Positions 42,904 to 52,888 of a stretch of DNA of 64,000 nucleotides are shown here, piece by piece; positions within the stretch are counted from its first letter, which is position 1; every line of letters begins with the position of its first letter. This DNA is from Panulirus ornatus. Lineage: Eukaryota; Arthropoda; Malacostraca; Decapoda; Palinuridae. The position numbers were made by a program, and so were the translations under genes. Where the stretch lies: contig NC_092235.1 in assembly GCF_036320965.1 (NCBI RefSeq), positions 2,547,028 through 2,611,027 on the forward strand, written 5' to 3'. The notes beneath the pieces were generated by a model. That model had not been told where the DNA came from, did no database searches, and worked only from the letters and a program-made list of their open reading frames with translations.

Positions 42904-43180
42904 TTAAATACCGCTGGTGCAGAGGGAGGGAGAGGCAGGCCTGGGATGAGAGTGAGGCTTTGTAGGAGAGAAAGGCTCGGGATGAGAGAGGCTGAACACA
43001 AGATGTTTGGCCGGAGAGTGAGGCTTTGAAGAAGAGAGAGGTTTGGGATGAGGGTTGGGTTGTACCAGAGAGAGAGAGGCTTGGGATGAGGGTTGGGTTG
43101 TACCAGAGAGAGAGAGGCTTGGGATGAGGGTTGGGTTGTACCAGAGAGAGAGAGGCTTGGGATGAGGGAGTCTGAACATG
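42904..43180. repeat. Purine-rich minisatellite, ~40-bp units (S2)
   Basis: Unit like GAGAGGCTTGGGATGAGGGT TGGGTTGTACCAGAGA, three to four near-identical copies plus diverged ones. S3 has a longer array (51830-52320). Confidence 0.85.
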
Positions 43181-43244
43181 AGATAGGTTTTTGAGGAATG
43201 AGTATTTGAAAGAGAGAGAGACTTTATGTGAAAAAGGAAGGACA

Positions 43245-43850
43245 GGCGGAGGAGGCTTGGGACGAGAGTCAGGCAGGATAGGAGAGAGAGGCTTGGGACG
43301 AGAGTCAGGCAGGACAGGAGAGAGAGGCTTGGGACGAGAGTCAGGCTGGACAGGAGAGAGAGGCTTGGGACGGGAGTCAGGCAGGACAGGAGAGAGAGGC
43401 TTGGGACGAGAGTCAGGCAGGACAGGAGAGAGAGGCTTGGGACGAGAGTCAGGCAGGACAGCAGAGAGAGGCTTGGGACGAGAGTCAGGCAGGACAGCAG
43501 AGAGAGGCTTGGGACGAGAGTCAGGCAGGACAGCAGAGAGAGGCTTGGGACGAGAGTCAGGCAGGACAGGAGAGAGAGGCTTGGGACGAGAGTCAGGCAG
43601 GACAGCAGAGAGAGGCTTGGGACGGGAGTCAGGCAGGACAGGAGAGAGAGGCTTGGGACGGGAGTCAGGCAGGACAGGAGAGAGAGGCTTGGGACGGGAG
43701 TCAGGCAGGACAGGAGAGAGAGGCTTGGGACGAGAGTCAGGCAGGACAGGAGAGAGAGGCTTGGGACGAGAGTCAGGCAGGACAGGAGAGAGAGGCTTGG
43801 GACGAGAGTCAGGCAGGACAGAGAGAGAGGCTTTGGACGAGAGTAGAGAA
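43245..43850. repeat. 36-bp minisatellite, about 16 units
   Basis: Unit ACAGGAGAGAGAGGCTTGGG followed by ACGAGAGTCAGGCAGG. Being 12 codons long, it yields a spurious Gly-Arg-Glu-Ser repeat ORF. Derived from the neighbouring ~40-bp family and expanded only in this copy. Confidence 0.95.
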
Positions 43851-43912
43851 GTGAATCTTCATAACTTATCCTTCAATAAAAAAAGGGTTGTCTTGCTCCA
43901 CTCAGTTGGAAT

Positions 43913-44012
43913 NNNNNNNNNNNNNNNNNNNNNNNNNNNNNNNNNNNNNNNNNNNNNNNNNNNNNNNNNNNNNNNNNNNNNNNNNNNNNNNNNNNNNNNN
44001 NNNNNNNNNNNN
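43913..44012. other. Assembly gap (100 N)
   Basis: Exactly 100 N. It separates the expanded minisatellite from the truncated left end of S3, so the true S2-S3 distance and the missing first ~1.7 kb of S3 are unknown. Confidence 0.99.
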
Positions 44013-44112
44013 TGGCCAACATGAACCCAGGGGCTACACACACACACACACACACACACCGCCCACTGACCTGACCACCGGCCGGTGGGTGTGGCCAACA
44101 TGAACCCAGGGA

Positions 44113-44155
<43 letters not shown>

Positions 44156-44219
44156 GCCCACTGACCTGACCACCACCACTGTGACCTGACCACGTGTGCC
44201 ATGCAGCTCATCCTTGGAC

Positions 44220-44640
44220 AACATTAATCAAATACCTAGACAGAATTTTTATGATAGATAAAAGACATTTCTTGATAGTAAACATAAGAAATGATGACGA
44301 AAGGTAAGAGACGGTATTAGAGGTAAATATTTTGTTAAAATATGAAATACTCTTCCTCAAACTAGCTCCCTGTACTGTATTTTCTTTTACATACCCAGAG
44401 GAAAATATATTCTGTGGTTAATCACTATAAATGTTTATGTTTAACAGGTTTTCTATTTCTGATAGTATTTCACTGATTCAGGTTTAAAGACCTTAGTTCT
44501 GAACAACCATTATAATGCAACACAATACATATTTACCATAAATAAATCATTTATCACAATAACCATTATGTTTGTACCAGATTCTTTACGTCCTCAATCA
44601 CGTTTGTTAATATATAAGGAATTTTTCCGCCACATTTCAA
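44220..44640 (-). repeat. Outer fragment of the dispersed repeat (S3)
   Basis: Same fragment as 15062-15500 and 37450-37870. Confidence 0.75.
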
Positions 44641-44760
44641 TACATAACATATATCTACACGTGTGGAAATATATGTATATGTTTTTATAAATTTTTCTTT
44701 GGCTTTTATAATCAAGGTGTAAGATATCCGTCTGAAGAAAATACTAGATAATATTATAGT

Positions 44761-44763
<3 letters not shown>

Positions 44764-44826
<63 letters not shown>

Positions 44827-44945
44827 TGTGTGTGTGTGAGCGCACATAGGAGTGAAAACATATTTTACACTTACAAGGTTAAGAGACGGGGCAACACGAG
44901 TGTACAAATCCTTCCTCAAAAGACTCACGTGATAATGATTAAAGT

Positions 44946-45008
<63 letters not shown>

Positions 45009-45420
45009 CGGCGCCAGGCTGGAGGCGGGGCATCGTGACGTCACAGGCAAGTCCCTCCCCCCGCCAGATCCAAACATGTGTTGTGTCTGGTGATGGCGGT
45101 TCAAGATTTCCCACATTTATATTGATCTTTACATTATCATCCACTCCCAAAGTCACCTGGCATTCTTGTGTTTCAACAACAGACGTGATATATGCAACAC
45201 CAGGCAAACATTGTACCATTATCTGATAGGTTAATTGGTGCACAATCAAGAACCAGTGAATTTCATCGCCGCCATAAGTAAGTAAGGAAGGTGACTTTAA
45301 TGATGATAAATACGACCTGGTATGGCTGTGTCTACACACTACCGCCATCTGGTCAACATTGTACATACCAACATTTAAACTGTGACATTTAACCACAAGG
45401 TTTAAAGTCGTTCATGAAAA
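44764..45420. promoter_or_regulatory. (TG)n/(CA)n pair followed by CRE/GC-box island (S3)
   Basis: (TG)n 44764-44838, (CA)n about 44949-45004, then the island with TGACGTCA at about 45036-45043. The minus-strand frame is open across all of it (44566-45396), as in S1 and S2. Confidence 0.3.
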
Positions 45421-45904
45421 CGCGAACTTAAAATCTATCCATCTAAATCTACCATTCATCAATAAACATTTAAACACCATCATTTGAACGTAAACCTTCC
45501 GGCTGCTTTATTTTACCACAGTCCTTTAAGATACGTCATATAAACACAAAACTTAAATGTACGTTAAGCTTGTGCAAACCATCATTGAAACTCAAACTTT
45601 TGATTTAGAATAGTAATGAAATTGCGAACTTTTGACTCCGTCAAATTACAGCTGTTGTACAAAATGCTTAACTGAAAAATTTTAATGTCAGTTAATTTAA
45701 CGATATCCTTTGTGGCTCATCTCTGAAACACAAACCTTTAAAATTTTGTCTCTAAAACTAACCACAACGATCAAGTTCTATATGTGGAAAGGAAATTTGT
45801 ATAATCTGTCAAAATTCGTCGTATAACGCGAACTTTTTAACCCCTCTATTTGCCTGGGCCACTCTTCCCTGGCTGCTATTCATATTTTGTCCTTTTAAAC
45901 TGTG

Positions 45905-46022
45905 ACTTTATTACATTTTCATTCATTCATCATGACTTTATTACACTTTCATTCATTCATCATGACTTTATTACACTTTCATTCATTCATCATGACTTTA
46001 TTACACTTTCATTCATTCATCA
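45905..46022. repeat. 30-bp tandem, four units, private to S3
   Basis: Unit CATGACTTTATTACACTTTC ATTCATTCAT. Replaces the single ATTCATTCGTCATTTGG region of S1 and S2. Confidence 0.95.
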
Positions 46023-46063
46023 ATTAGTTCGTCTCACTGATATTCCATTCATAAACTTCATTC

Positions 46064-46540
46064 TTGCAGCTTATTTTTGACCGCCATGTTGCTTCCTCAA
46101 GGTTTATAATTCTTTGTGTATTTAATAATAGAAGATTCAATGATATTTCTCGTGGTACTGGAATTAGAGTTAATAATGCCATCTCAGTTATTAACTCTAA
46201 CTCAAGTACCACGAGAAATATCATTGAATCTTCTATTACTGAATACACAAAGAATTATAATCTTAATATTAGTGATGGTGTATACAAATTGGATAACTTT
46301 AATGTTGATAAAATTTGTAAACAATTCACCTTCTTGTCCACATAATAAGTTTATGATATGCTTGTTGTCTGTCTTGGACAATCACATGTTTACCATATGG
46401 CGTCCTAGCTACGTCTCTTCGTTGTATATCAACTGACTTATATTTCTCTCTTGTGTCTCCCATGATGATGTGATTATTACACGAAAGTGCACTTGGGACT
46501 GATGGGAATATACTTGATCACGCACAAAATTGTGATCCTT
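46064..46540 (+). mobile_element. Penelope-like element 3' end with palindrome (S3)
   Basis: Arms 46105-46176 and 46188-46259, loop 46177-46187. One frame stays open from 46064 to 46345 and ends with NIIESSITEYTKNYNLNIS, then VYKLDNFNVDKICKQF, resembling the extreme C-terminus of Penelope-like proteins. This frame reads through the left arm in the non-native strand, so only the part from about 46190 is genuine coding remnant. Confidence 0.5.
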
Positions 46541-46630
<90 letters not shown>

Positions 46631-47357
46631 TTTTTTTTTTATACTTTGTCGCTGTCTCCCGCATTTGCGAGGTAGCGCAAGGAAACAGACGAAAGAAATG
46701 GCCCAACCCCCCCCATACACATGTATATACATACGTCCACACACGCAAATATACATACCTACACAGCTTTCCATGGTTTACCCCAGACGCTTCACATGCC
46801 TTGATTCAATCCACTGACAGCACGTCAACCCCGGTATACCACATCGCTCCAATTCACTCTATTCCTTGCCCTCCTTTCACCCTCCTGCATGTTCAGGCCC
46901 CGATCACACAAAATCTTTTTCACTCCATCTTTACACCTCCAATTTGGTCTCCCTCTTCTCCTTGCTCCCTCCACCTCCGATACATATATCCTCTTGGTCA
47001 ATCTTTCCTCACTCATCTCTCCATGTGCCCAAACCACTTCAAAACACCCTCTTCTGCTCTCTCAACCACGCTCTTTTTATTTCCACACATCTCTCTTACC
47101 CTTACGTTACTCACTCGATCAAACCACCTCACACCACACATTGTCCTCAAACATCTCATTTCCAGCACATCCATCCTCCTGCGCACAACTCTATCCATAG
47201 CCCACGCCTCGCAACCATACAACATTATTGGAACCACTATTCCTTCAAACATACCCATTTTTGCTTTCCGAGATAATGTTCTCGACTTCCACACATTCTT
47301 CAAGGCCCCCAGAATTTTCGCCCCCTCCCCCACCCTATGATCCACTTCCGCTTCCAT
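46631..47357 (-). mobile_element. RTE-like LINE, 5'-truncated, inserted in (TA)n
   Basis: Minus strand: A-rich end at 46631, short 3' tail, then the C-terminal coding part in two frames (46825-47037 and 47013-47357; the shift is a deletion near 47015). Truncated at the bases for ADGTMEAEVDHR. Head to head with the next element across about 20 bases of (TA)n. Confidence 0.9.
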
Positions 47358-47376
47358 ATATATATATATATATATG

Positions 47377-48304
47377 TGAGAAACTGCAGAAGCTGGTGAC
47401 TGAGTTTGGTAAAGTGTGTGGAAGAAGAAAGTTGAGAGTAAATGTGAATAAGAGCAAGGTTATTAGGTACAGTAGGGGTGAGGGTCAAGTCAATTGGGAG
47501 GTGAGTTTGAATGGAGAAAAACTGGAGGAAGTGAAGTGTTTTAGATATCTGGGAGTGGATCTGTCAGCGGATGGAACCATGGAAGCGGAAGTGGATCATA
47601 GGGTGGGGGAGGGGGCGAAAATTTTGGGAGCCTTGAAAAATGTGTGGAAGTCGAGAACATTATCTCGGAAAGCAAAAATGGGTATGTTTGAGGGAATAGT
47701 GGTTCCAACAATGTTGTATGGTTGCGAGGCGTGGGCTATGGATAGAGATGTGCGCAGGAGGATGGATGTGCTGGAAATGAGATGTTTGAGGACAATGTGT
47801 GGTGTGAGGTGGTTTGATCGAGTAAGTAACGTAAGGGTAAGAGAGATGTGTGGAAATAAAAAGAGCGTGGTTGAGAGAGCAGAAGAGGGTGTTTTGAAAT
47901 GGTTTGGGCACATGGAGAGAATGAGTGAGGAGAGATTGACCAAGAGGATATATGTGTCGGAGGTGGAGGGAACGAGGAGAAGAGGGAGACCAAATTGGAG
48001 GTGGAAAGATGGAGTGAAAAAGATTTTGTGTGATCGGGGCCTGAACATGCAGGAGGGTGAAAGGAGGGCAAGAAATAGAGTGAATTGGAGTCATGTGGTA
48101 TACAGGGGTTGACGTGCTGTCAGTGGATTGAAGCACGGCATGTGAAGCGTCTGGGGTAAACCATGGAAAGCTGTGTAGGTATGTATATTTGCGTGTGTGG
48201 ACGTGTGTATGTACATGTGTATGGGGGGGGGGGGGTTGGGCCATTTCTTTCGTCTGTTTCCTTGCGCTACCTCGCAAACGCGGGAGACAGCGACAAAGTA
48301 TAAA

Positions 48305-48322
<18 letters not shown>
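47377..48322 (+). mobile_element. RTE-like LINE, 5'-truncated, opposite orientation
   Basis: Starts at CEKLQKLVTEFGKVCGRRK and reads openly to a stop at 48110-48112 (NRVNWSHVVYRG), followed by the short 3' tail and an A-run (48303-48322). Over about 740 bases it is the inverted equivalent of 46631-47357. Short-tail subfamily. Confidence 0.9.

Positions 48323-48365
<43 letters not shown>
48323..48365. repeat. (TA)n microsatellite, right part of the split tract (S3)
   Basis: Together with 46543-46630 this corresponds to the single (TA)n tract at 39679-39795 in S2. Confidence 0.95.
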
Positions 48366-48367
<2 letters not shown>

Positions 48368-48510
48368 TCCAGTATGTTTACTTTCGATAATGAGGAACAA
48401 AAGAAAGAGCCAAGTAAGTAAATTTCGTCAAAGACATCTCTCTTTTCTAAATGCTGCCTCGCAAAGATTTTCATTAATTCAAATTGAAGAAACAGACACA
48501 TTTTTCTATT

Positions 48511-48582
48511 GTCTGGTTAGCTCAGTGGTAGAGCGTGAGTCTTACACACTCAAGGTCGTGAGTTCGAGACCCACACCAGACA
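48511..48582 (+). tRNA. tRNA-Val-like, anticodon TAC (S3)
   Basis: 72 bases. Acceptor, D and anticodon stems are intact. The T stem GTGAG/CCCAC has one A-C mismatch. The anticodon loop CTTACAC gives TAC. T-runs follow. Same locus as 17297-17368 and 39940-40011. Confidence 0.65.
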
Positions 48583-48879
48583 TATTTTTTGTCTTTTTCT
48601 TTTTTCATTTTGTCCGCATCACATGTGTGCAACATTCAGTATGTTCGTCCAACGTTATAGTGAAGATCTTCACAATAAATTGTGGTTTTCGACCTTATCT
48701 GAAAGGGTCAGGTCCACCAAGACGTCCTTGAAATCTTCCAGAAGCTTCTGGCGATCCTCCTCCAACTGCTGGGCACATCAGAGTTAACATGGGCCGGACA
48801 TCGGTTGTGGAACGACTTAATCTGCTTCCGGTAGTTAGCAGGGATGATAATGAGGGCTCTGACCTCATACCAGGTCAGC

Positions 48880-48953
48880 TTAGTTCCAGTCTATTGCTTA
48901 GTTCCAGTCTATTACTTAGTTCCAGTCTATTGCTTAGTTTCAGTCTATTGCAA
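48880..48953. repeat. 18-bp tandem array, about 4 units (S3)
   Basis: Shortest of the three copies of the CTTAGTTCCAGTCTATTR array. Confidence 0.95.
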
Positions 48954-49129
48954 CGACAATAAAAAAGTAAAACTCATTTCTTCGTGGAAAATTGAGAGGA
49001 AAACACGACAGCAACATGGAGATTTACCCTGCGGCTATTTTGCCGGCTAGTCGGCAACGGTCGGTCAAACAGTATTTTGCCGTGGTAATCTCAGTGCTTT
49101 ATATAATACTAAGTCCAAAAATGTGTTCT

Positions 49130-49201
49130 TGGGGCGTAGCTCAGTGGTAGAGCACTCGCTTGGCATGCGAGAGGACCCGGGTTCAAACCCCGGCGCCTCC
49201 A
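49130..49201 (+). tRNA. tRNA-Ala-like, anticodon GGC, first acceptor pair lost (S3)
   Basis: A one-base deletion in the G-run makes the acceptor TGGGGCG/CGCCTCC, with the first pair T-C. Other stems are intact, G3-U70 is kept, anticodon GGC. TTTTTT follows. Possibly a pseudogene. Confidence 0.6.
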
Positions 49202-49234
49202 TTTTTTATTTGGGAAATTCATTGTTTTCAGTCT

Positions 49235-49239
<5 letters not shown>

Positions 49240-49330
<91 letters not shown>

Positions 49331-49572
49331 CTTTCTTCTTTTAAACTATTTGCCATTTCCCGCGTTGGCGAGGTAGCGTTAAGAACAGAGGACTCGGCCT
49401 TTTTTGGAATATCCTCACCTGGCCCCCTCTGTTCCTTCTTTTGGAAAGAAAAAAAAAAAAAAAAAAAAAAGAGAGGGGAGGATTTCCAGCCCCCCGCTCC
49501 CTCCCCTTTTAGTCGCCTTCTACGACACGCAGGGAATACGTGGGAAGTATTCTTAATCCCCTATCCCCAGGG

Positions 49573-49668
<96 letters not shown>

Positions 49669-49672
49669 TATA
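49240..49672. repeat. (TA)n tract split by a SINE-like core (S3)
   Basis: (TA)n at 49240-49326 and 49576-49665. S1 and S2 have one uninterrupted tract between tRNA-Ala and the 5S-derived SINE. Confidence 0.95.
49327..49575 (-). mobile_element. Stand-alone core element related to the 5S-SINE tail
   Basis: On the minus strand it contains CCCTGGGGATAGGGGATTAA, TCCCTGCGTGTCGTAGAAGG, CGACTAAAAGGGGAGGGAGC, an A/T-rich run, then AAGGAACAGAGGGGGCCAGG and CTACCTCGCCAACGCGGGAA. The first half is the same core that is fused to 5S sequence in the three SINEs; no 5S part is present. It also shares the GCGAGGTAGCG word with the LINE tails. Non-coding, probably a non-autonomous element. Confidence 0.7.
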
Positions 49673-49673
49673 T

Positions 49674-49888
49674 CGTCCGATCAGGGAAGTTAAGCAGCGT
49701 TGGGTCTGGTTAGTACTTGGATGGGTGACCGTCTGGGAACACCAGATGCTGTTATCCCTGGGGATAGGGAAGAAAGTATACTTGCCTCGTATTCCCTGCG
49801 TGTCGTACAAGGCGACTAAAAGGGGAGGTAGCGGGAGACTGGAAATCCTTCCCTCTCATTTTCAATTTTCCAAAAGACGGAACAGAGA
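49674..49888 (+). mobile_element. 5S rRNA-derived SINE (S3)
   Basis: 5S part 49674-49753 (with AAGCAGCGTTGGG, one base different from S1/S2), then the core to about 49888. Together with the inverted core at 49327-49575 it forms an inverted pair across (TA)n. Confidence 0.75.
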
Positions 49889-50975
49889 AGACATAAAGAT
49901 ATTGTAAAGATGTAACTAATATAAGATATAAGAATGAATGGAAGATACGGATGTAGCTGAAACAAGGAGTAATGAAGAGTAAGGTGCAATGAAAATTATT
50001 TTGTAGTGAAGATAAATACATATGTTGAGATTTTGTATTGAACATCAAGAAGTAATGATAATGATGAGAGTGTAGTGACGATGAGGGTTTATTAGGGAGT
50101 AGTGACAATTGCCTTTACAATGATACTAAGGAGGTAACACAAAGAGAAACACAAACTTTCCAAAGCTACGTACAAGTCAGACTTTGAACTAAGTTCGGTA
50201 AACAGAAGGATGATGTTACGATGAGAGTGTAGCGAGGAAGAGCATAGTGATGATAAGGATATTGTCAAGATAGGTTGTAGTGAAGATACGAATGTAGTGA
50301 AGATACGAATTTAGTAGAGATAAGGGTTAGTAAAGAGTAAAGTTTATTCAAAATGATCATGTAGTGAAGATAAGAACTACTTTTAGTGAACATCAGGGAG
50401 TGCAATGATGATGGTATGGTAGAAATAATAGTGTAGTGAAGAAGAGGGTATAGTGAAGATATAATTTAGTGAAAATATACTAGTAATGAAGATACACGTT
50501 AGTGAATATGAGGTTGTAGTGAACTTAACCTTATTGACCTGATCCCCCAAATCCTCCAAACTACGTTCAAGGACGGATCCAAAGCCAACCGAAAAGGCTA
50601 TTTCTCTGTGTATTGTTAGTGGTGGTGGTGGTGTGTAGGTGTGTGTAATCATCTATTTGCACTGTATTAGGAGGGAGTTTTACACTCGTGGGGCCCCGTG
50701 TAAGTACGTTGTTTGTTTGAGAGGGAAAAATCTAAAGCCTTCCTTGAAACCAGCTTAGTCAAGATAAGGTCATATGAAGATGAGGTTGTAGTGAAGATTA
50801 TAATAAGCCTTGCATAGTGAAGATAAAGGGATTAAGAAGAGGAGATGTAGTAAAGAAGATTATAGTGAACACAAAAGGATTCAAGCTAAGTGCAGGGTCG
50901 GCCTACTGGCTTGAACTTACATTTCAGGTCAAAGGCATTCGAATACATAGTATTCGAATAGTTATTTCCCTATCA
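49889..50975. repeat. Degenerate GTAGTGAAGAT-motif field (S3)
   Basis: Colinear with 41056-42140, with the same irregular recurrences. Confidence 0.6.
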
Positions 50976-50977
50976 GG

Positions 50978-51047
50978 GCGATCATAGCCTAGCGGCAGCT
51001 CTCCCACCCGTTGCACAGGGGTCCCGGGTTCGATCCTGGCTGTTGGA
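50978..51047 (+). mobile_element. tRNA-derived SINE head (S3)
   Basis: GCGATCATAGCCTAGCGGCA ... GTCCCGGGTTCGATCCTGGC, counterpart of 42146-42217. It is followed by a (TA)n tract (51096-51178) much longer than in S2 and the inverted Penelope-like tail (51176-51245). Confidence 0.6.
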
Positions 51048-51092
51048 GATTTGTATGTTTCACGAGAGTGCTCGTTCATAGGCACTTAGTTC

Positions 51093-51180
<88 letters not shown>

Positions 51181-51247
51181 CTATGAGTCCACGGAGAAAA
51201 TGAAACACGATAAGTTCCCAAATGAACTTTCGTTTAATAATGGCAAG

Positions 51248-51830
51248 TTAGTATGAAAGATAAAGTATGAAAGACAAAGATAGTGGACAAGTGTAATGTG
51301 TTCTGTGTCCTTGATAACCATTTGGTCTGACCCATTCAGATAAGGTCCAAAACGCCAGTAGTGAAGATGTACAAAGGATAATAGAACGATGTACGTACGT
51401 ACGTACGTAGTGTGAGTATCTTGACTGATAGAAAGTATTGAAAGCGGCAGGAAGTAGTGAAATATTGTATTGTGCTTCGTACAAGACTGGCGGGCGACTC
51501 CGTCCTTCGTGCTGTGCCACACACAGTCTGGTGATTGTCGGGATGTGTAGCCATAATGTTTGATCTTATGACCATTAGTGATACATCATGTGATGTTTAC
51601 TATCACAACATCGGCTTCTTCCTCCTCCTCCAGGAGAGTGGCAATCAGGTGGCGGTTATTGTGGTAGCCCGGCATGTGCAATTGTAAGATTTCAAGCAAC
51701 ATTGTGATAATGGGACACATTATAAAGAGTTCCATAATTTCTCTAATTCTTCCCCAAATTCATGTGGACCTGCAACACTGAAAATGTTTAAATACCGCTG
51801 GTGCAGAGGGAGGGAGAGGCAGGCCTGGGA
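51248..51830. other. Unassigned S3 sequence
   Basis: Colinear with 42370-42900 of S2. An ACGT tandem sits at about 51391-51407. Overlapping minus ORFs of 79-113 codons have no recognised similarity. Confidence 0.45.
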
Positions 51831-52340
51831 TGATAGTGAGGCTTTGTAGGAGAGAAAAGCTAGGGATAAGAGCGGCTGAACACAAGATGTTTGGCCGGAG
51901 AGTGAGGCTTTGAAGGAGAGAGAGGTTTGGGATGAGGGTTGGGTTGTACCAGAGAGAGAGAGGCTTGGGATGAAGGGTTGGGTTGTACCAGAGAGAGAGG
52001 CTTGGGATGAAGGGTTGGGTTGTACCAGAGAGAGAGGCTTGGGATGAGGGTTGTGTTGTACCAGAGAGAGGCTTAGGATGAGGGTTGGGTTGTACCAGAG
52101 AGAGAGAGGCTTGGGATGAGGGTTGGGTTGTACCAGAGAGAGAGGCTTGGGATGAGGGTTGGGTTGTACCAGAGAGAGAGGCTTGGGATGAGTGTAGGGT
52201 TGTACCAGAGAGACTGACCTGGGATGAGGGTTGGGTTGTGAAAGATGGAGTGACTTTGGATGAAAGAAGTGGTACAAGAGAGAGGCTTTAAAGGTGAGAG
52301 AGGCTTGAGATGAAGGAGTCTGAACATGAGATATGTTTGT
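51830..52340. repeat. Purine-rich minisatellite, ~38-40-bp units (S3)
   Basis: About eight to ten units like GAGAGGCTTGGGATGAGGGT TGGGTTGTACCAGA, with one-base length changes. The Pro/Ser-rich minus ORF (51720-52277) is an artefact. Confidence 0.9.
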
Positions 52341-52794
52341 CAGGAAAGTGATGATGTGAAAGAGAGAGACTTTATATGAGAATGGCAGGACAGGCGTTAG
52401 AGGCTTGGGATGTGAAAAATGTTATGAATGAGAGAAGCATGGGATGAGAATGACGCTGTGAATGAGACATAATCTTATGATAAGAGAAGCTGGACACAAG
52501 GTAGAATGAACATGAATATGTCATACATCCCATCACCAAGGACATGCATCCCTTCACTTTCTGTTATCAAGACAATAGTAAGGATAAACTTAAGCTCCAG
52601 CCTCCCAACTTACCATGACTATATTATTCCTAATGTTGAAGAATGATATTATAAATTTTACTTACTCTCACAAAGCAGGTGACATGGGTTAATCAATGTT
52701 GGTATGTTACCTGGCCAGGGAGAGATCAGTGGTTGAGAAGGTAGCATGATATACCACTGCGTTATGATAACTGATTAACTGAATTATTCCATAC

Positions 52795-52796
<2 letters not shown>

Positions 52797-52887
<91 letters not shown>
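52797..52887. repeat. (GA)n microsatellite
   Basis: About 90 bases of uninterrupted GA. Confidence 0.98.

Positions 52888-52888
<1 letters not shown>

Larger units (their letters stand above)
44013..52420. repeat. Triplicated segment, copy S3
   Basis: Begins inside the (CA)n minisatellite (equivalent to about 37150 in S2) and is colinear with S2 to about 52420. It carries S3-only insertions at 46631-48322 (two LINEs) and 49327-49575 (SINE-like core), and a private 30-bp tandem at 45905-46022. Confidence 0.9.

Noticed and set aside
46631..48322. Twin-priming inversion of a single LINE
   Set aside because: Both halves have their own 3' tail and A-rich end, which requires two insertions.
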